A stretch of DNA of 64,000 nt from Endothia cerciana (taxonomy: Eukaryota > Ascomycota > Sordariomycetes > Diaporthales > Cryphonectriaceae). The notes under the pieces were generated by a model that did not search any database, was not told the DNA's origin, and saw only the letters and a list, made by a program, of their open reading frames with translations. The DNA lies in contig JALRMH010000014.1 in assembly GCA_026119935.1 (NCBI GenBank), forward strand, positions 496,001 to 560,000. Reading direction: 5' to 3'. The translations under genes were made by a program, and so were the position numbers. Every line of letters begins with the position of its first letter. Positions within the stretch are counted from its first letter, which is position 1. Shown here piece after piece: positions 9,739 through 21,993 of this stretch.

Positions 9739-12700
9739 GCATGAGAATTTTCTACGTTTCAATAATTGTTTAGGCTAGGCCCCAGGGCATGACCAAAATC
9801 TTTTCATTCAAGTTCCTACCCAACTTTGGTCACAGGTCAAACTGTTATATGCTGAGGGCTTACCCTGGCGAGTTGTGAGGAATCTTAAGTAAATGCGGGC
9901 AGTCCGAACCTCTCCAGTAGGACAAGGCATGTCCAAACAGTGACCTAATCGCAGGCCACCACAGGGCCTTTATTCAGAAGGAGGAGTGAATTCGACAATC
10001 CTCTCTGGCTCCCTAGTAGTGCATAGGCTGCCACGGCACCTATCACAGACGTATCATTCTTTCTTTGTCCCGCGGTTGTGAGCCTAGTACCATCGCGAGA
10101 TTATAGACTAATCATTAGAGGTTTAACGCATAGGCTATCTCTGACTTGAATTTCAAATAACATTCACGGTGATTCCAGGCTCGCTTGGGACCATCATCAG
10201 GAGTGGAAGGCATACGCTGTCAGCCTCATCGTGTCGATCAGCATCCCCCGCACTCTTGAGGTTTCTACCATCGGGATAATATTCCTTGGCGTTTGAGATT
10301 GCTATAATGCTATGTACGGCTGAAATTCCAGGCCCAAGTAAATAAGGGAGCTGAAGTCGAAGCTCTTCGCAAGATAGTGTCTCCTGATGCGGCGACGACC
10401 GAGCCCCGCAACACATTGGACGTCGTCTGGCTCTGCCTCGACATGATCTAATGTGAAGCCCAACACATCCAAGATACTGTATATAAACCCAGCGCCTTGG
10501 TGGCAGGAGCCCATCTGCAGAATGCCGTGTCGCCTCTTCACTCAGATGTCCCTTCAAAACTAGAGCAGCATGGTATTCAGGGTATCTATCATAGTCTTAG
10601 AATCTCGGTCAGTCACTTTCCATTTAGTTCATTGGGGCAAGTCGAGTGTATTTTTTTAATTTTTTAATTTTTTTGCTATATTACATTACATATTCCCTTT
10701 CCTCTGGCTAGCGTACCAAAGACTACACATCTTTGTAAAAAAAAAAGTTGTGCAGTAATAATACCACAGATTATGTACTTCCAGCCAGACGTCGGAACAG
10801 ACACTGGCCACCATGGAGGATTATACTTTCGTCTGCCACAAACACATGACACATCTGAACTTGATAACATTATTCTCATCGGACATTAATGCTGTGCTTT
10901 TACTGCGAAGTGTGTCGCACGGCTGATTGAGGACGTTGGGCTTCTCACAAAGAAAGGTTGACGGCATTTGTGGCATATTGTCGATCTCATTCTGTCACTC
11001 GGATCTCCCATGCAGGGTCAACTGTAGGTTCCAGGCGCTAGCGCTTCATAGTCAAAGACTAGGGTTTCCTCATATCGCATTCAAGGAAACACATGACGTT
11101 CAAGTTGTCTAGCAGGTGTTACTTTGCAGGCTATCGTGGAGATGTTGGAGGTGGTCGAGAAGAGGGAACACTTGCTCACTTCGTCCTGCTTTAGCTGGTG
11201 TCAGAAGCTCAGCTAGTGTACTTCTGTGAGATTCAAGCTTCAAAGCCTCCTCAACGAGGGGACCAATGTGGCCATGTGGAAAACTGAGCTCAAGGATACC
11301 AATTCTATCAAGTGGCGTTTGCGGGGGAGGGGGCAGGGTCCATGCCGCCGGAAGCCCTAGTTTTGGGACAGGAACGGGGAGATAAAGCCATACCACAGGC
11401 CATGAGACACATTCATTCTATCTGGAGAGACAGTTCATGTGCCTATGCGACTAACAGATGGGCAAGATGAATACGGCGGTTTCAATAACCTGCGTCGTCT
11501 GGTCCTAAATGGACCAACGTCCTTGATACACCAAAACGAATAGAACGTTGCCCTTCCTCAGGCCCTAAACATACTGGTGCAGTATGCGAATGAGGGACTT
11601 TTCATCAATATTCTGTGGCTAAAACACACCACCGTAGCTTTACATACAGCCCGGTGGGGACCATCACTAGTTAGAACCAATAGTCAAGGCGCAATCTTGG
11701 CCACTATCTTTTATGCCATATTGATTCGCAAGCTAGTCGTCTCGAGTCTCGTAGAAGCCATAAGTCGGTATCAGGAAAGAAAGAAAGAAAGAAAGAAAAA
11801 TACCTGCCTTGCACCATATACAGGAAAACATCAGCATTTTCATCTTATTACGTCCCTACTGTATACGAAGCGGCTTGTCCACTTTGATTCCTCCGCTGAT
11901 GCCGCATGAGGGCTTACCCGACGACATCTATGTGGCCAACGGTCAGCTACCAAGACCTTGCAAGTCGACCCTTGGATTCTGTTGCTGGCTTGGGCTTAGT
12001 GCTCAGTAATGCCCACACCCGCCGGACATGCCGCCCAGAGGACACAGATGGAAGTAATCGCAAGAAGGCACCCAGCGGCTTTGCCTTGAGCTCGTTTACG
12101 AGCAACCCTATCCTACTGCACAGGAGCCACCCCGTCACCACCAGGAAGATGTCGCCATCGCCAGATCTCCGACGTGCGTCTCCCCCCCGCCTCCTGGGAG
12201 CCTCTATCCCGGGAGCACCTGCGTGCGTACCTAGCTGTACCTGCGTAATCCCCTGAATCCTCCCGCAGGGCGTCCTTGCGCCAAGCCCAAAGCTCACATA
12301 TCGTACTCGGCCCCACTCGCTTCTGCGTCGGGGCGACATGATGACCGCTCTATAAATAACGAAGGCCGTGGGACCCACAGAAGGACCGGGAAGGGTACTA
12401 AACTTACCCATGGGACGCCCACCCTCCCCGGCAAGGCGATCGGATGCCGATGAGGCCGGCTCACCGCTTGAACAGAGCAATAGGCCCGTACCCGAGATTC
12501 CGTAACACTGCATATCATACTACTATGTTTGTAGCAAAGCCGAGTGTTGGGGCTCTCCCGTTTAGTGAGAGACCAGAAGATCACCTGTTGGTCTCTGGGG
12601 TGCAAGTGAGCCAGGTGATCTTTTCCGGTGGGGATCTCTCCCATTTCTTGCACTAGCAGCACAGGGGGGGAGGGGAGAGGTGCACGGGGATGGCACGTAC

Positions 12701-13170
12701 TGTGTGTCTGTGCTGTAAGTGCTTGCGCCTGGTGAAATTTCCTCCTGTCGGCATTCGAACCTGGTGGTGCTTCTGCAGATGCAAATATACTTACGTGCGC
12801 TTTGCTGAAGATCGTGATGTCAGGAGGGTTAGGGTACCAGAGGACAAAACAACCTGCAGGTGGCAGGGATGACCAATAGCGACGCGTCGCGGAAAGGACG
12901 ACGCGTCGCGCTAGACCTCATCCCGTCCCTGGAGGTAGACGTGTTGTCGTCGTGTGCCAGCCTGCAAAGTGGCCATCAGGGACAGATCGGGGGGCGGAGA
13001 TGGGCAGAATGCTGTTGCGAATCCTACAAGTCTATCATCCTAGAAGGTCGAACGCTTATGGGACGGCAGGGGAGGAAGAGAGGAGTCGTGGGGTCGCGTT
13101 TTGTGTGGGGAGCGTCGGTAAACATTGGGACAACATTGGGATTCTCGCCTCATTTTCTCGGTGGCTGGGA
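9739..13170. other. Gene-poor intergenic region
   Basis: 3.4 kb without a convincing gene. Only short open frames without family resemblance are present on either strand. It holds an AT-rich patch with T and A runs (10650-10750), a short GAAA microsatellite (11778-11802) and G runs near 12665. The GGAGGAGC element is not repeated here, so the cluster seems to end with the permease. Confidence 0.6.
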
Positions 13171-13180
13171 AAGTAGAATG

Positions 13181-13255
13181 TATATATAAACATCCCTAGG
13201 CCTCCAGGGACATACATACGGGTAGCCTGTTCCTGTTCCCTCTCTCTCTCTCTCT
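13181..13255 (+). promoter_or_regulatory. TATA-like box plus CT-rich initiator tract
   Basis: TATATATAAA at 13181-13190 is followed about 50 bp later by an uninterrupted CT tract. This is the usual layout of a strong filamentous-fungal promoter on the plus strand, though no clear coding region follows for 4 kb. Confidence 0.35.
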
Positions 13256-13956
13256 ATTTTCTAGTTCTTTTTGGAAACTTGGACAACGAAACTGTGGGCT
13301 CACGATTGTCACCCGCCGCCGTCGAGCACCGAGGACAGCAGTCGTCGACCTGGATCGAACATCACGACGGCTTGCACCACGACTCGGCTCTCTTGACCCA
13401 CACACGGACAGTCTCGCGTTCCCCATCGACAGGACAGATACTGCGACAGGCCACATCCTCACATCGGCCGACTCCTCCAAAGGTCATGCCGGTCTACGAA
13501 GTCATCCATGCCCTTGGGCCGAAGTTGGCGCCTCTCTCGGCAGCACCTTTTTTTTTTTTTTTTTCTTCTTCATTTTTTATCAAGTTTTTTAGAGTTTGGG
13601 CAGAACACGATACGAACAGGCTCAGCTGGCGAATGGGGCTGCAGCGACGGAAGGGGAGAGGGGGGGGACCTCGTCCAGCTGCGTCTACTATGTAGTACTA
13701 ACTACAGCCGTCTAAGTGCGACGGATCGGCGCCGTGATGTTTCGTGGGGAGGGGTTCCCAACAGCCCTCTGGCGCCAGCTATACGCAGCTGCTATGTGCC
13801 CGTGGCGCGCCAATACGTCCTGGCGTGATATGCCACGATGTAACCGAGGCCAACAAGCCAACCAGGCCCGGGTTCTTCAGACTTCACCATTCTCCCAGGA
13901 TCCCCCCAGATCATGGTAGAATCGTATGATCTTGGGATCCGTAGCGGGGAAGAGAT

Positions 13957-13996
13957 GAAGAAGAAGAAGAAGAAGAAGAAGAAGAACAAGAAAGGG
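13957..13996. repeat. GAA trinucleotide repeat
   Basis: About ten GAA/AAG units in noncoding DNA; nothing suggests translation. Confidence 0.8.
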
Positions 13997-14330
13997 AAAT
14001 TCTGACTCGTAGACGATGATAATTCTGTGGATCGCCTACCTTCCGCCGCAGGAAATCCGAACCGAGCTTGCCGAGGAAGCGTCGGGCGTCCTGCCGGCGC
14101 GAGACGACGCAAATCTGCACTGACAGGCTGTGACAGCAGTGACAGCAATGCGAGCCAGCAATGCCGGCGGGCCCTGTCGATCGTCAATCCGGTGGGTACC
14201 GGGGACGAGTGTGCATGGTCTCCCAATGGAGGGGGGGAGGATCAAAAGAAAGAGAAAAAAATAAAAATAAAAAGGATCCCGCGGGGCCGCCCACGAGGCT
14301 TCAGGCGCTGGCACTAGAGATGTCCGGAAC

Positions 14331-14370
14331 AGGCACCTGTCAGGCACCTGTCAGGCACCTGTCAGGCACC
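14331..14370. repeat. 11-bp tandem repeat AGGCACCTGTC, 3.6 copies
   Basis: Three perfect copies (14331-14341, 14342-14352, 14353-14363) plus a seven-base partial copy. Each unit contains CACCTG, an E-box-like core, so the array could also be a set of protein sites (inference). Confidence 0.85.
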
Positions 14371-15822
14371 CCTCGAGATATGAACCGTGTAGTCAGACGA
14401 TGGTAATTTCCAACTATCCCATGCTATAGGTGCCCAGGGGAGGCGTCCTGCCAAGGACGATCCACGTCCGCGGGAGGCCCGATTGCGCATCTACCATGTC
14501 TAGTCCCTGGCACCTGGGTACTCAATCTGTAGTGACCTGGAGAGCCCTGTGTGCCAGGCGCGTATCCTGATAGCGAGCACCTTTGCACGTGCCTTGGAAG
14601 ATCTCGATCCTAACAAAGTCTGTCAAATGGTGTTGGCGGGAAGGGGTGGTCCCTGCACCGGAGGAGGGCGGTTGCTATCAGTCGACCCGACCTCGAACAC
14701 CGGGTTCTGTAGCGGAGGGGAGGGAGAGGGGAGGTGCCCCCATCTGATAAGACTGAAACCGAGGGAGGGCATTACGAAGAGCGCGAGAAGTTGGGGGCGG
14801 CTTCGTGGCTGGGCCTGGCAGCTAGCCAGCTGCCCGCACGTCCAAAAGAGCCTCGAAACCATGGGCACGAGCTCGAATACGATGGATGGAGTGTGTGGGA
14901 GGGATCAACGACTACCCAGCCCAGCCCAAAAGGGAGGGGGGCAATCAATGATACACAGTACGTACCCGAATATGGCCCCAGTTGAGACTGAGTGCCGGCC
15001 TTGTGGGTAAGGGGAGAAGAGGAGGGCCTCGCCACTTTCGAAGAGTGCAGATTGAAAGGTTACATGGGCAGAGGATCCTCCGAAACTGTGGGTGATGATG
15101 GGAACCTGCACGCACTTTACCAAGGGTACCAAGGTCCTTCTCGAAAAACGGAGGAAGAAAAGAAAGAAAAAAAAAAAAAAAAAGGAGTGAGGGGGGGGGG
15201 GGGATTAGCACGGAGCACGGATACGGACAGGATTGGCGGCTGAGGATGCGCAGATAGTGCATTTGCCTCGTGGGTCCGTACCTCTGGCCTGACCCCTCTA
15301 CCCCGCCGGGGGGCCTAAGCGCCCACTGTCTGTCCTTCTGTGCAACAGGCAATGCAACACTGGGAAGCGCCATCATTCACTGTGCTCTCAAGCGTCGCTC
15401 GAGATTTCACCCGTCCCGGACGGGACATTCCCAGCGGGAGGCCCCCATCTCGCCTCTCTCGATGCTGAGGACCGTCGGAACCGCGGCGTCGAGATGATCT
15501 CCCGTCCTCGGGCCTGGCCACGTTCCCCGTCTGCTGCGACCATGCCCTCTGAATTTCGAGCATCGCACCCGCCATCGAGGGACATTAACCCACCCGTCAG
15601 AGGTCTTGTCAGGTCTGGTCCACGGCGGATTGGGGCCGGGACTACATATGCATGTGGGTGGGTGGGTAGGGAGAGACGGGCGGGCGATCCCTGTTGGCGT
15701 GTCGCAGGGTGGGCCATGCCCTCGCCAATCGCTGGCTGCCAGCGCTGCATCCGGCCTGCTCATACATCTGCACGTCGTCTTTCTCTGCTCTGTTATAATA
15801 ATAAAAATTAGAGGGGGTGGTG

Positions 15823-15841
15823 TGTGTGTGTGTGTGTGTGC
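15823..15841. repeat. GT dinucleotide microsatellite
   Basis: Perfect GT run in noncoding DNA upstream of the forkhead gene. Confidence 0.8.
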
Positions 15842-16308
15842 TTCCTCTCTGAGGCCTGCCACCTACACCTGCGACATGCACCAAGCTTGGCGATCCCAGC
15901 TCCGGTTCCAGCTTGCTCCCCCTCTTCTCTCTTTTTCCCTCCTCACGTTCAACCTGCACTAACGCGCACGGCCTGGTCTGACATGCTGTCCGACCACCTC
16001 AACGATCAATCGCACAATCTTTTTCTTTCTTCCCCCTCTTCTTTCTCAACGCCTCTGGCTTTTATTTTTCTTTCTATCTCACCCGACCCAAACTGACGTG
16101 GAGGTTCCACCCCTCTCGAGATCTGTCTGCTGTCCCATTGGACGAGGTTGTCAATACCGGCAGCCCAGATTCGGCAACTTCGTGACGAGGTTTGGAATGC
16201 TGGCAGTGGGTCTCTCATGTAAGTGACGCCCGCCATGTCATCCAGATCATCCATCCCCCCCCCCCTTCCCCGCCGGTTGGGATATGTCCTCCCTCGCCAG
16301 TCTCCCCT

Positions 16309-16339
16309 TCTCCTCCTCCTCCTCCTCCTCCTCCTCCTC

Positions 16340-16388
<49 letters not shown>

Positions 16389-16389
16389 T
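16309..16389. repeat. Compound CTC / CTG triplet repeat in the forkhead leader
   Basis: About 11 CTC units followed directly by about 14 CTG units, roughly 1 kb upstream of the forkhead ATG. On a plus-strand transcript this would be a CUC/CUG tract in a 5' leader; CUG tracts fold into hairpins. Confidence 0.85.
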
Positions 16390-16424
16390 GGTCTCTTCGC
16401 TGAGCCTGCCCGTCATCAGTCGAT

Positions 16425-16457
16425 CTGCCCTGCCCTGCCCTGCCCTGCCCTGCCCTG
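16425..16457. repeat. CTGCC pentanucleotide tandem repeat
   Basis: Six to seven perfect CTGCC units, 36 bp after the CTC/CTG repeat. A further near-duplicate (TCCCCTCTGTCGG, twice) lies at 16502-16530. Confidence 0.8.
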
Positions 16458-17394
16458 TATCGCCGCTGCTCGATCTGCTTGCTGTCTGATCCACCTCGTA
16501 AGGTTCCCTCTGTCGGTCCCCTCTGTCGGTCCCCATGTCGTTTCGTCTCTCGGTTATTCCCCGAGCTCTCCATAATTCCATCTCCCTATTCCTCTTCCCC
16601 GTCTCCTAACCTGGCCGCATGCACGCACTCAACTCGGTCGAACTTGTCCTGGCCCTCCCAGCCTGGACCAACAAGAGTGGCCCAGGCCATCCTTTCCCTC
16701 CTTCTCTTCCTGGTTCGCTCCACGATCTGGGTCCCGCCCAGGTCCAACCCGGGCAGGTTCAAGGTTCCCCTTCCCACTCCACTGCCCCATCGTCAGGGTA
16801 TGTGCCAACCTTATCCTTGAGCGCGACAGGGGCCACCCGCCCGCTACAGCCCACTCAAGTACCTGTGGTACCCCCCCATCCCACGCCGCCCGTGTACCTA
16901 TTTCTCCTCCGTTTCCATTAGTCTCACCCGTCAATCGCTCCCTCGACCTGCCTCCTCCCCCCCTCTCACGCGATACCTCAGGCTCGATCCCGCCGCAGCC
17001 CGCCGTCCTACGGCTCTTGCTCACGCTCGTCCTCACAGCTCACGATCTACCGGCAGAGCCCCAGCGCAGGGTCCAGAACCGACCTCTGCCGCCTCCGCCT
17101 GAGACATTCAGATACGCTCCTCGATACCAGAGCCCACTGACCACCACGCCACGGGCCACCCGAATGTCCTCCCTTGCTTCGGCGGGCCCCACTGAGCAGT
17201 GTCAACTCCTAGTCAAAAGTACTTGTTCCTCGCGATGACGGCGACCGCTCGCCTCGTGCCCAGTCCACTCTTGTCATCCATCCCACCTACTAACTCTGGA
17301 AGTATAGACCCGACCCGACTCGACAGCCCCATCGCCCATCGCCCAGCCTACACCGGCGCCATCATTGACTGATATTCGGCCAGGGGGTCGAGAT

Positions 17395-19956
17395 ATGGTC
17401 CATCATTCACGATACGGCGACGGCGTCGCCAATCCGTCGCGTCCGCCTTTTCCAAAGGGCCATTCGCAGTCCTTTGCTGCCGGCTCCAACCCAAACAGCG
17501 CGCCGATGCCCAGCTATTCCAACCAGCATCGTCGACAGTCACAGCCGGAACCAACCTTCGACCTCATGTCGTCGTCACAGCCCATGTTCGGAGACGTGAA
17601 CTTCCAGATGCCCAACATATCCTTTCACCTACAGGGCGCCATGTCGATGGCCACCCCCGCCTCACCCTACACCACACCAGGCCTGCCAGGTTCGAATTTC
17701 CCTGACGACTCACCCTTCGACATCTCAGCTGAGCCCTACATGGCTAACGGCCTTGCCGAGTACGATCCGGGTGCCTTCACCACCACCACCACCATGACCA
17801 CCACCACCACCACCGCCTCCGCCTCCGCCTCCGCCTCCGCCTCCGCCTCCGCCTCCGCCTCCGCCTCCGCCGCCGCCGCCGCCGCCGCCACAGATTTTGC
17901 CGCCGCCAGCGGCCCCGACACGTCATTCTCGCGTCCCGCCCTGACTCCATCTGCTACCAAGGTAGAGTCGCCTTTCGCTGCCAACGGTCCGATCTTGGCA
18001 CCGCCAGCCTCGGGTCGGCAGGCACCTACCACGGATTCGATGCACAAGAATCAACCGCAGACACCAAGGAAGATTGCCAGGGCCAAGTCGGCCGCTGCCG
18101 CGCGAAACCAGCCTCTGCTGCCAGCCCCCGCCGGCACCAAGACACCCCTAGCACAGCGCGATCCGAATGCACATGCCATCAAGCGCGCCTTGCCAGATTC
18201 CCCAACCATCGAGCATACCTCGCCTCGGAAAGCAGCAAGGAGATCCAAGACAGACGAGCCCGGCAGACACCGTGACCTAATCCCGATTCCCGACGCCGAG
18301 TCCTTCCCCCCGATTGATCCTGGCGAGGACAGCGCCAAACCACCGTACACCTATGCCCAGATGATCGCGCTGGCAATCTGGAAGGCCCCATTCCGTCGCC
18401 GAACTCTGTCTCAGATCTACGATTTTATTAGGACGACTTGGTGCTACTACCGGAGGGACGACACCTGGGAGAACAGCATTCGCCACAACTTGAGCCTCCA
18501 CAAGAAGTTTTTCGAGAAGCAGGCCCGAGCCAAGGATGACCCTGGCAAGGGCAACTACTGGCTGATCATCCCCGGGAACGAGCGTGAGCTCTTGGAAGTC
18601 TATCTGAAGGAGCGGCCGGGACACGATGCCGCGATATTAGGCAAGAACACGGGGGTCCTCTCCGCGGCCCGCCTAGAGCCATCTGCCCTGCCACCCCCCA
18701 TGTCGCAGCCTTTCCAAGAGCCTATGCTGCCGCCGCAGATGCCCAGCTTCCAGCCCCAGTTCCCGCAGATACCGAAGCTGCAGCCTCCAGCACCTCCGCG
18801 GCCTGAGCCTTCTTCAGATGCCACCATCCCCGCGTCAGAGGCCCTTGAAGAGACCGACCTGGCTGACGGGCCACCACACTCGACCAAACCCCTCGATGCC
18901 GCTCTGACATCCTCACCGCCTGCCATCTCCAGGCGTGCGTCTGCTCCCAGCCATACACCGACACGCGCAGTAAGATATGGGGGCTCGTCTGGTCGCACAT
19001 CGGGCAAGCGCAAGCGCTACTCGATGGTTGATAGCGGCTACATGACCGGACTCGAATCCTCGATCCTGCGCTACGGACAGCAGAGGGCACCCGTCTTCTC
19101 TTCTGAGGCAGATACCGAGTTCCAGGGCGGCGGCCGCGCTGAAGATGCCATCAGGAAGATGCGCGCGTCCTCCAGCGACAGCCCATCAAAGGGAAGAACC
19201 CTCATGCTGCCGCCCTCTTCACCCCTCGGCAAGAGCTCACCTCTGCGATACCGGGCCTCGCCGTCCAAGATGGCAGCGCCAGCCAAGACGCCGGCAAACA
19301 CCAAGAGACAGCTTGCAGGGACGCCGAATCTCCTGCCCCCAAGGACAGCGTCTAAGTACAACAACTCTCCGATCCGGCAACACGACAAGCTCAGGGCCAA
19401 CGTGCGTTCCATGCTCGAAACACCTCAATGTGTTCGTGACTACAACAAGAAGTATCCGGGTCGCCGGCTGAACCGTGGAGGAGACTTCGATAGCTTCACG
19501 ATCTTTGAGGACACCAACTCTGGCCCGGAGGCGGAGTCGCCCCTCCCTGCCAACTCGGCTGGCAGGATGCTGGATGAGCTCATGAGCGCGAAGAAGAACC
19601 AGAAGATGACGCCTTACATCGCGTCGTCCCCTTTCAAGGCCTTTCCGCTCTTCCCAGCAGGCGATGAGAACGCACCGTGGACTTACGACTCACCGAGTAA
19701 GGTTATCTCGCCAAGCAGATTCCTGTCGTCGCCTAGCAAGTTCTTGCCCAGTGCCAGCAAACTCCGGCAACAAGACTCTGAGGGTTGGATCGCCACCGAG
19801 GCCATGGACAACTTGGATGACGAGCTTGATCTGAGCAATCTGGACAGCTTCGGGGACTCGGCTGCCCTGGACCTCACTCAGACATTCCGGAGCATCGGCG
19901 AGAGGCCAGTCAGCGTCGAGCCATACGGCCCTGCCACACTACATCAATACGGTTAG
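17395..19956 (+). CDS. Forkhead transcription factor, Hcm1-like (no FHA domain)
   Basis: Nuclear DNA-binding regulator; in fungi FHA-less forkhead proteins of this kind (Hcm1 group) act in S-phase and mitotic gene expression and cell division. A single exon of 853 aa. The frame is open a little farther upstream, but only from a TTG; the first ATG is 17395. The forkhead domain lies at about residues 316-400: KPPYTYAQMIALAIW opens it, then the recognition helix DDTWENSIRHNLSLHKKFF and wing residues KGNYWLI. The N-terminal third has Thr-run and Ser-Ala repeats (17779-17885) and no FHA signature, so it is not Fkh1/2. The C-terminal half is Ser/Pro-rich with many SP/TP sites, as expected for CDK targets. 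It is preceded by a long pyrimidine-rich leader. Confidence 0.88.
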   Translation: MVHHSRYGDGVANPSRPPFPKGHSQSFAAGSNPNSAPMPSYSNQHRRQSQPEPTFDLMSSSQPMFGDVNFQMPNISFHLQGAMSMATPASPYTTPGLPGSNFPDDSPFDISAEPYMANGLAEYDPGAFTTTTTMTTTTTTASASASASASASASASASAAAAAAATDFAAASGPDTSFSRPALTPSATKVESPFAANGPILAPPASGRQAPTTDSMHKNQPQTPRKIARAKSAAAARNQPLLPAPAGTKTPLAQRDPNAHAIKRALPDSPTIEHTSPRKAARRSKTDEPGRHRDLIPIPDAESFPPIDPGEDSAKPPYTYAQMIALAIWKAPFRRRTLSQIYDFIRTTWCYYRRDDTWENSIRHNLSLHKKFFEKQARAKDDPGKGNYWLIIPGNERELLEVYLKERPGHDAAILGKNTGVLSAARLEPSALPPPMSQPFQEPMLPPQMPSFQPQFPQIPKLQPPAPPRPEPSSDATIPASEALEETDLADGPPHSTKPLDAALTSSPPAISRRASAPSHTPTRAVRYGGSSGRTSGKRKRYSMVDSGYMTGLESSILRYGQQRAPVFSSEADTEFQGGGRAEDAIRKMRASSSDSPSKGRTLMLPPSSPLGKSSPLRYRASPSKMAAPAKTPANTKRQLAGTPNLLPPRTASKYNNSPIRQHDKLRANVRSMLETPQCVRDYNKKYPGRRLNRGGDFDSFTIFEDTNSGPEAESPLPANSAGRMLDELMSAKKNQKMTPYIASSPFKAFPLFPAGDENAPWTYDSPSKVISPSRFLSSPSKFLPSASKLRQQDSEGWIATEAMDNLDDELDLSNLDSFGDSAALDLTQTFRSIGERPVSVEPYGPATLHQYG
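17779..17886. repeat. ACC and TCCGCC coding repeats in the forkhead gene
   Basis: An ACC run encodes poly-Thr, then a TCCGCC hexamer run encodes about ten Ser-Ala dipeptides ending in poly-Ala. It is in frame and likely length-variable. Confidence 0.9.
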
Positions 19957-21620
19957 ATACCTGTGGGTATACTTTGAGCCTTTCTTCACACCTGCCCGAT
20001 CGCTTCAGCTGGATGCTCAACCTTTCAGGCAGCATGGTACTGCTTTTCAGCCTTGGCTGGGGCCTGATGGCGCCGATCCCCATGACCGTCACGACTACTG
20101 ACGACTTAAGAAGCTGCCGGTTCTGGCTTCCCCCGCCATTCTTGGCGAACTAAGGACAAGGTGTTATGGCTTGGACTGCATAGGATACGGTCAAGGGAAA
20201 ACAACGGGAGCGAGCACATGTTTCTTTGATTTTTATTTTTATTTTTTTTTTATTTTTTTATTTTTTTTTGATACGGGCCGAGTCCCCATCCTGTCACTTC
20301 TGACTGCTTGGAGTCCGGGTTACAGAGTACGGGCTCATGCCTATTTCTACCTTGTCTTTTGAATTTGACAGGGAGCGCAAGGATACAAAGGATAATTGAG
20401 CGGTATCATTTGGGAACGGAAAGCAACGGACAGGGTTATATGTATTCCGCGGTGCCAGGTTAGGATCGACATGCGGGAGGCGGCATATTATTTGTGCGTC
20501 TATGGATAGGCAGGGTTGCGTTTCCTGGTTTAGTCCCTGTATCTGTTTGAGGACCTGAATCGAGTCACTTGTTTACCGGACCTGAAGTCGTCCAATATTT
20601 GCACGACCGTGTACGCAAACGTACCACATGCCTTCTAACATCTGCTTCGAGTGAGCCTCCACACAAGGCTCAGAACAGTCGCGCTGTCCTGGGAGACAGG
20701 AGGGGTAGCGCTCAAGCTCATTGATCTCGGTGGGCCCCCTGTGCTGTGTCCGGGACTCTTGGTCTACACTGCCTTGCAACACGGTCTTTTGAAGCCGATG
20801 ATGAACGACTACCCAAACAAAACAAACTATCTATCTATCTATCTATCTATCTATATATATGGACAGGTCACCTCGCGACTGGAGTGAGTTCGCGTCTTGT
20901 ATACCATGCCCGAACCGTTGGGTCCTGGGTCACACAGATTAAGCGGGGGCCGGCTGCCTTCCAGCGCCGCTGTGACAGACTGCTCGTCGAGACTTGGACG
21001 GAGGTGGATGAGGGAGGCCAGCCACCCCACGACTTGCTGAATCTCGGCGCGAGGTGCTAGGTGGGACTCGACATCCGCCCCGCCGTTATATCGGTGCTCC
21101 AGACGAAGACCGGTAGCGCCGTGGGGCTAGATCAGCCGTAGAAGAGGGAGATATGTATATACACATTCAAAGGTCCTCGATAGGATGGGAGGAGGCTCGA
21201 GCGATGTTTGCTATGGATGGGTCCTATGGTTACTTCTGGGCCCGGTGGCACCCTCCGAGGATGGCAATGGCGTTCTCTACCGACCTTGCTGCTACACACA
21301 ACCATGGCAGCCCCCCTATGTATCTCGTCCCTCGAAAGCCTCGCGCAGGCTCATCTGCGCGTCGTCCATCCCAGCCTCGTGATCGGGGGCTGTGGGATGA
21401 TACGGATGGCGGCCGAAGCGCTCTCGTATCACGTGTGACAAAAAACCCAAGGCAGTCAGCCTCGGGAGTCCATCTGCTCGTGGGGACCTGCCCGGCTTTC
21501 CGTTTGCCCATGCGCACTATCGTGGTCTCACCCAGTTCATACCTGTCCGGCGGGGGCAGGGACATAGGGGCCTCCGGTGTCCTCCACGTCTGTCTGTCTC
21601 TCTCGCGCGCACCCTCTGAT
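19957..21620. other. Intergenic between convergent forkhead and ATG101 genes
   Basis: 1.66 kb of 3' flanks. A T-rich stretch (20226-20270) shortly after the forkhead stop may serve in transcript termination. A CTAT microsatellite lies at 20826-20860. No supported gene. Confidence 0.55.
20826..20860. repeat. CTAT tetranucleotide microsatellite
   Basis: About seven perfect CTAT units running into a short TA repeat. Confidence 0.85.
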
Positions 21621-21943
21621 TCAATATATGCCACCAAACCGCCCGGCCCAGCCGCCAACGCCGCCGCCGCCACCGTTACCACCGCCTCCTCCCCCCCCTC
21701 CTCCGGCTGCTGCCGCCCCTCCGAGACCGGATTCTTTCTGGTTGACGGTGATCGAGTAAGGGAACGGGTTTGCCTCGGTGGTGGTGATGGGCGGTATGTG
21801 GTCCTTGTACGTGTTGACGGAGGTGATGATCTTCATGACGGTGGTGAGGAGGGTAGACTCCATCGCCTTGCGGACCTTTGCTCGTTCTGCATCGCGGGCG
21901 AGAAAAAGAGAGGTTCACCGTCAGCAGTGTCACCGGCAGATCG

Positions 21944-21993
<50 letters not shown>

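Larger units (their letters stand above)
13171..17394. other. Repeat-rich upstream region and probable long 5' leader of the forkhead gene
   Basis: A TATA-like element (13181-13190) is followed by a CT tract (13239-13255), a common fungal core-promoter layout. A small ORF begins at the ATG at 13485 (MPVYEVIHALG...) but runs into a T-tract-encoded Phe run and has no recognisable family. Further on are GAA, CTC/CTG, CTGCC and GT repeats. From about 15.9 kb the plus strand is strongly pyrimidine-rich, as in leaders of fungal regulatory genes, and a GTAAGT donor at 16219 hints at a leader intron. No protein gene is supported. Confidence 0.5.

Noticed and set aside
10153..10557. 134-codon minus-strand frame in the gene-poor region
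   Set aside because: There is no recognisable domain, the composition is irregular, and there is no supporting splice or family evidence.
12740..12775. TTCGAAT loop on the minus strand suggesting a tRNA T-arm
   Set aside because: The flanking five-base stems do not pair and no acceptor, D or anticodon arm could be found.
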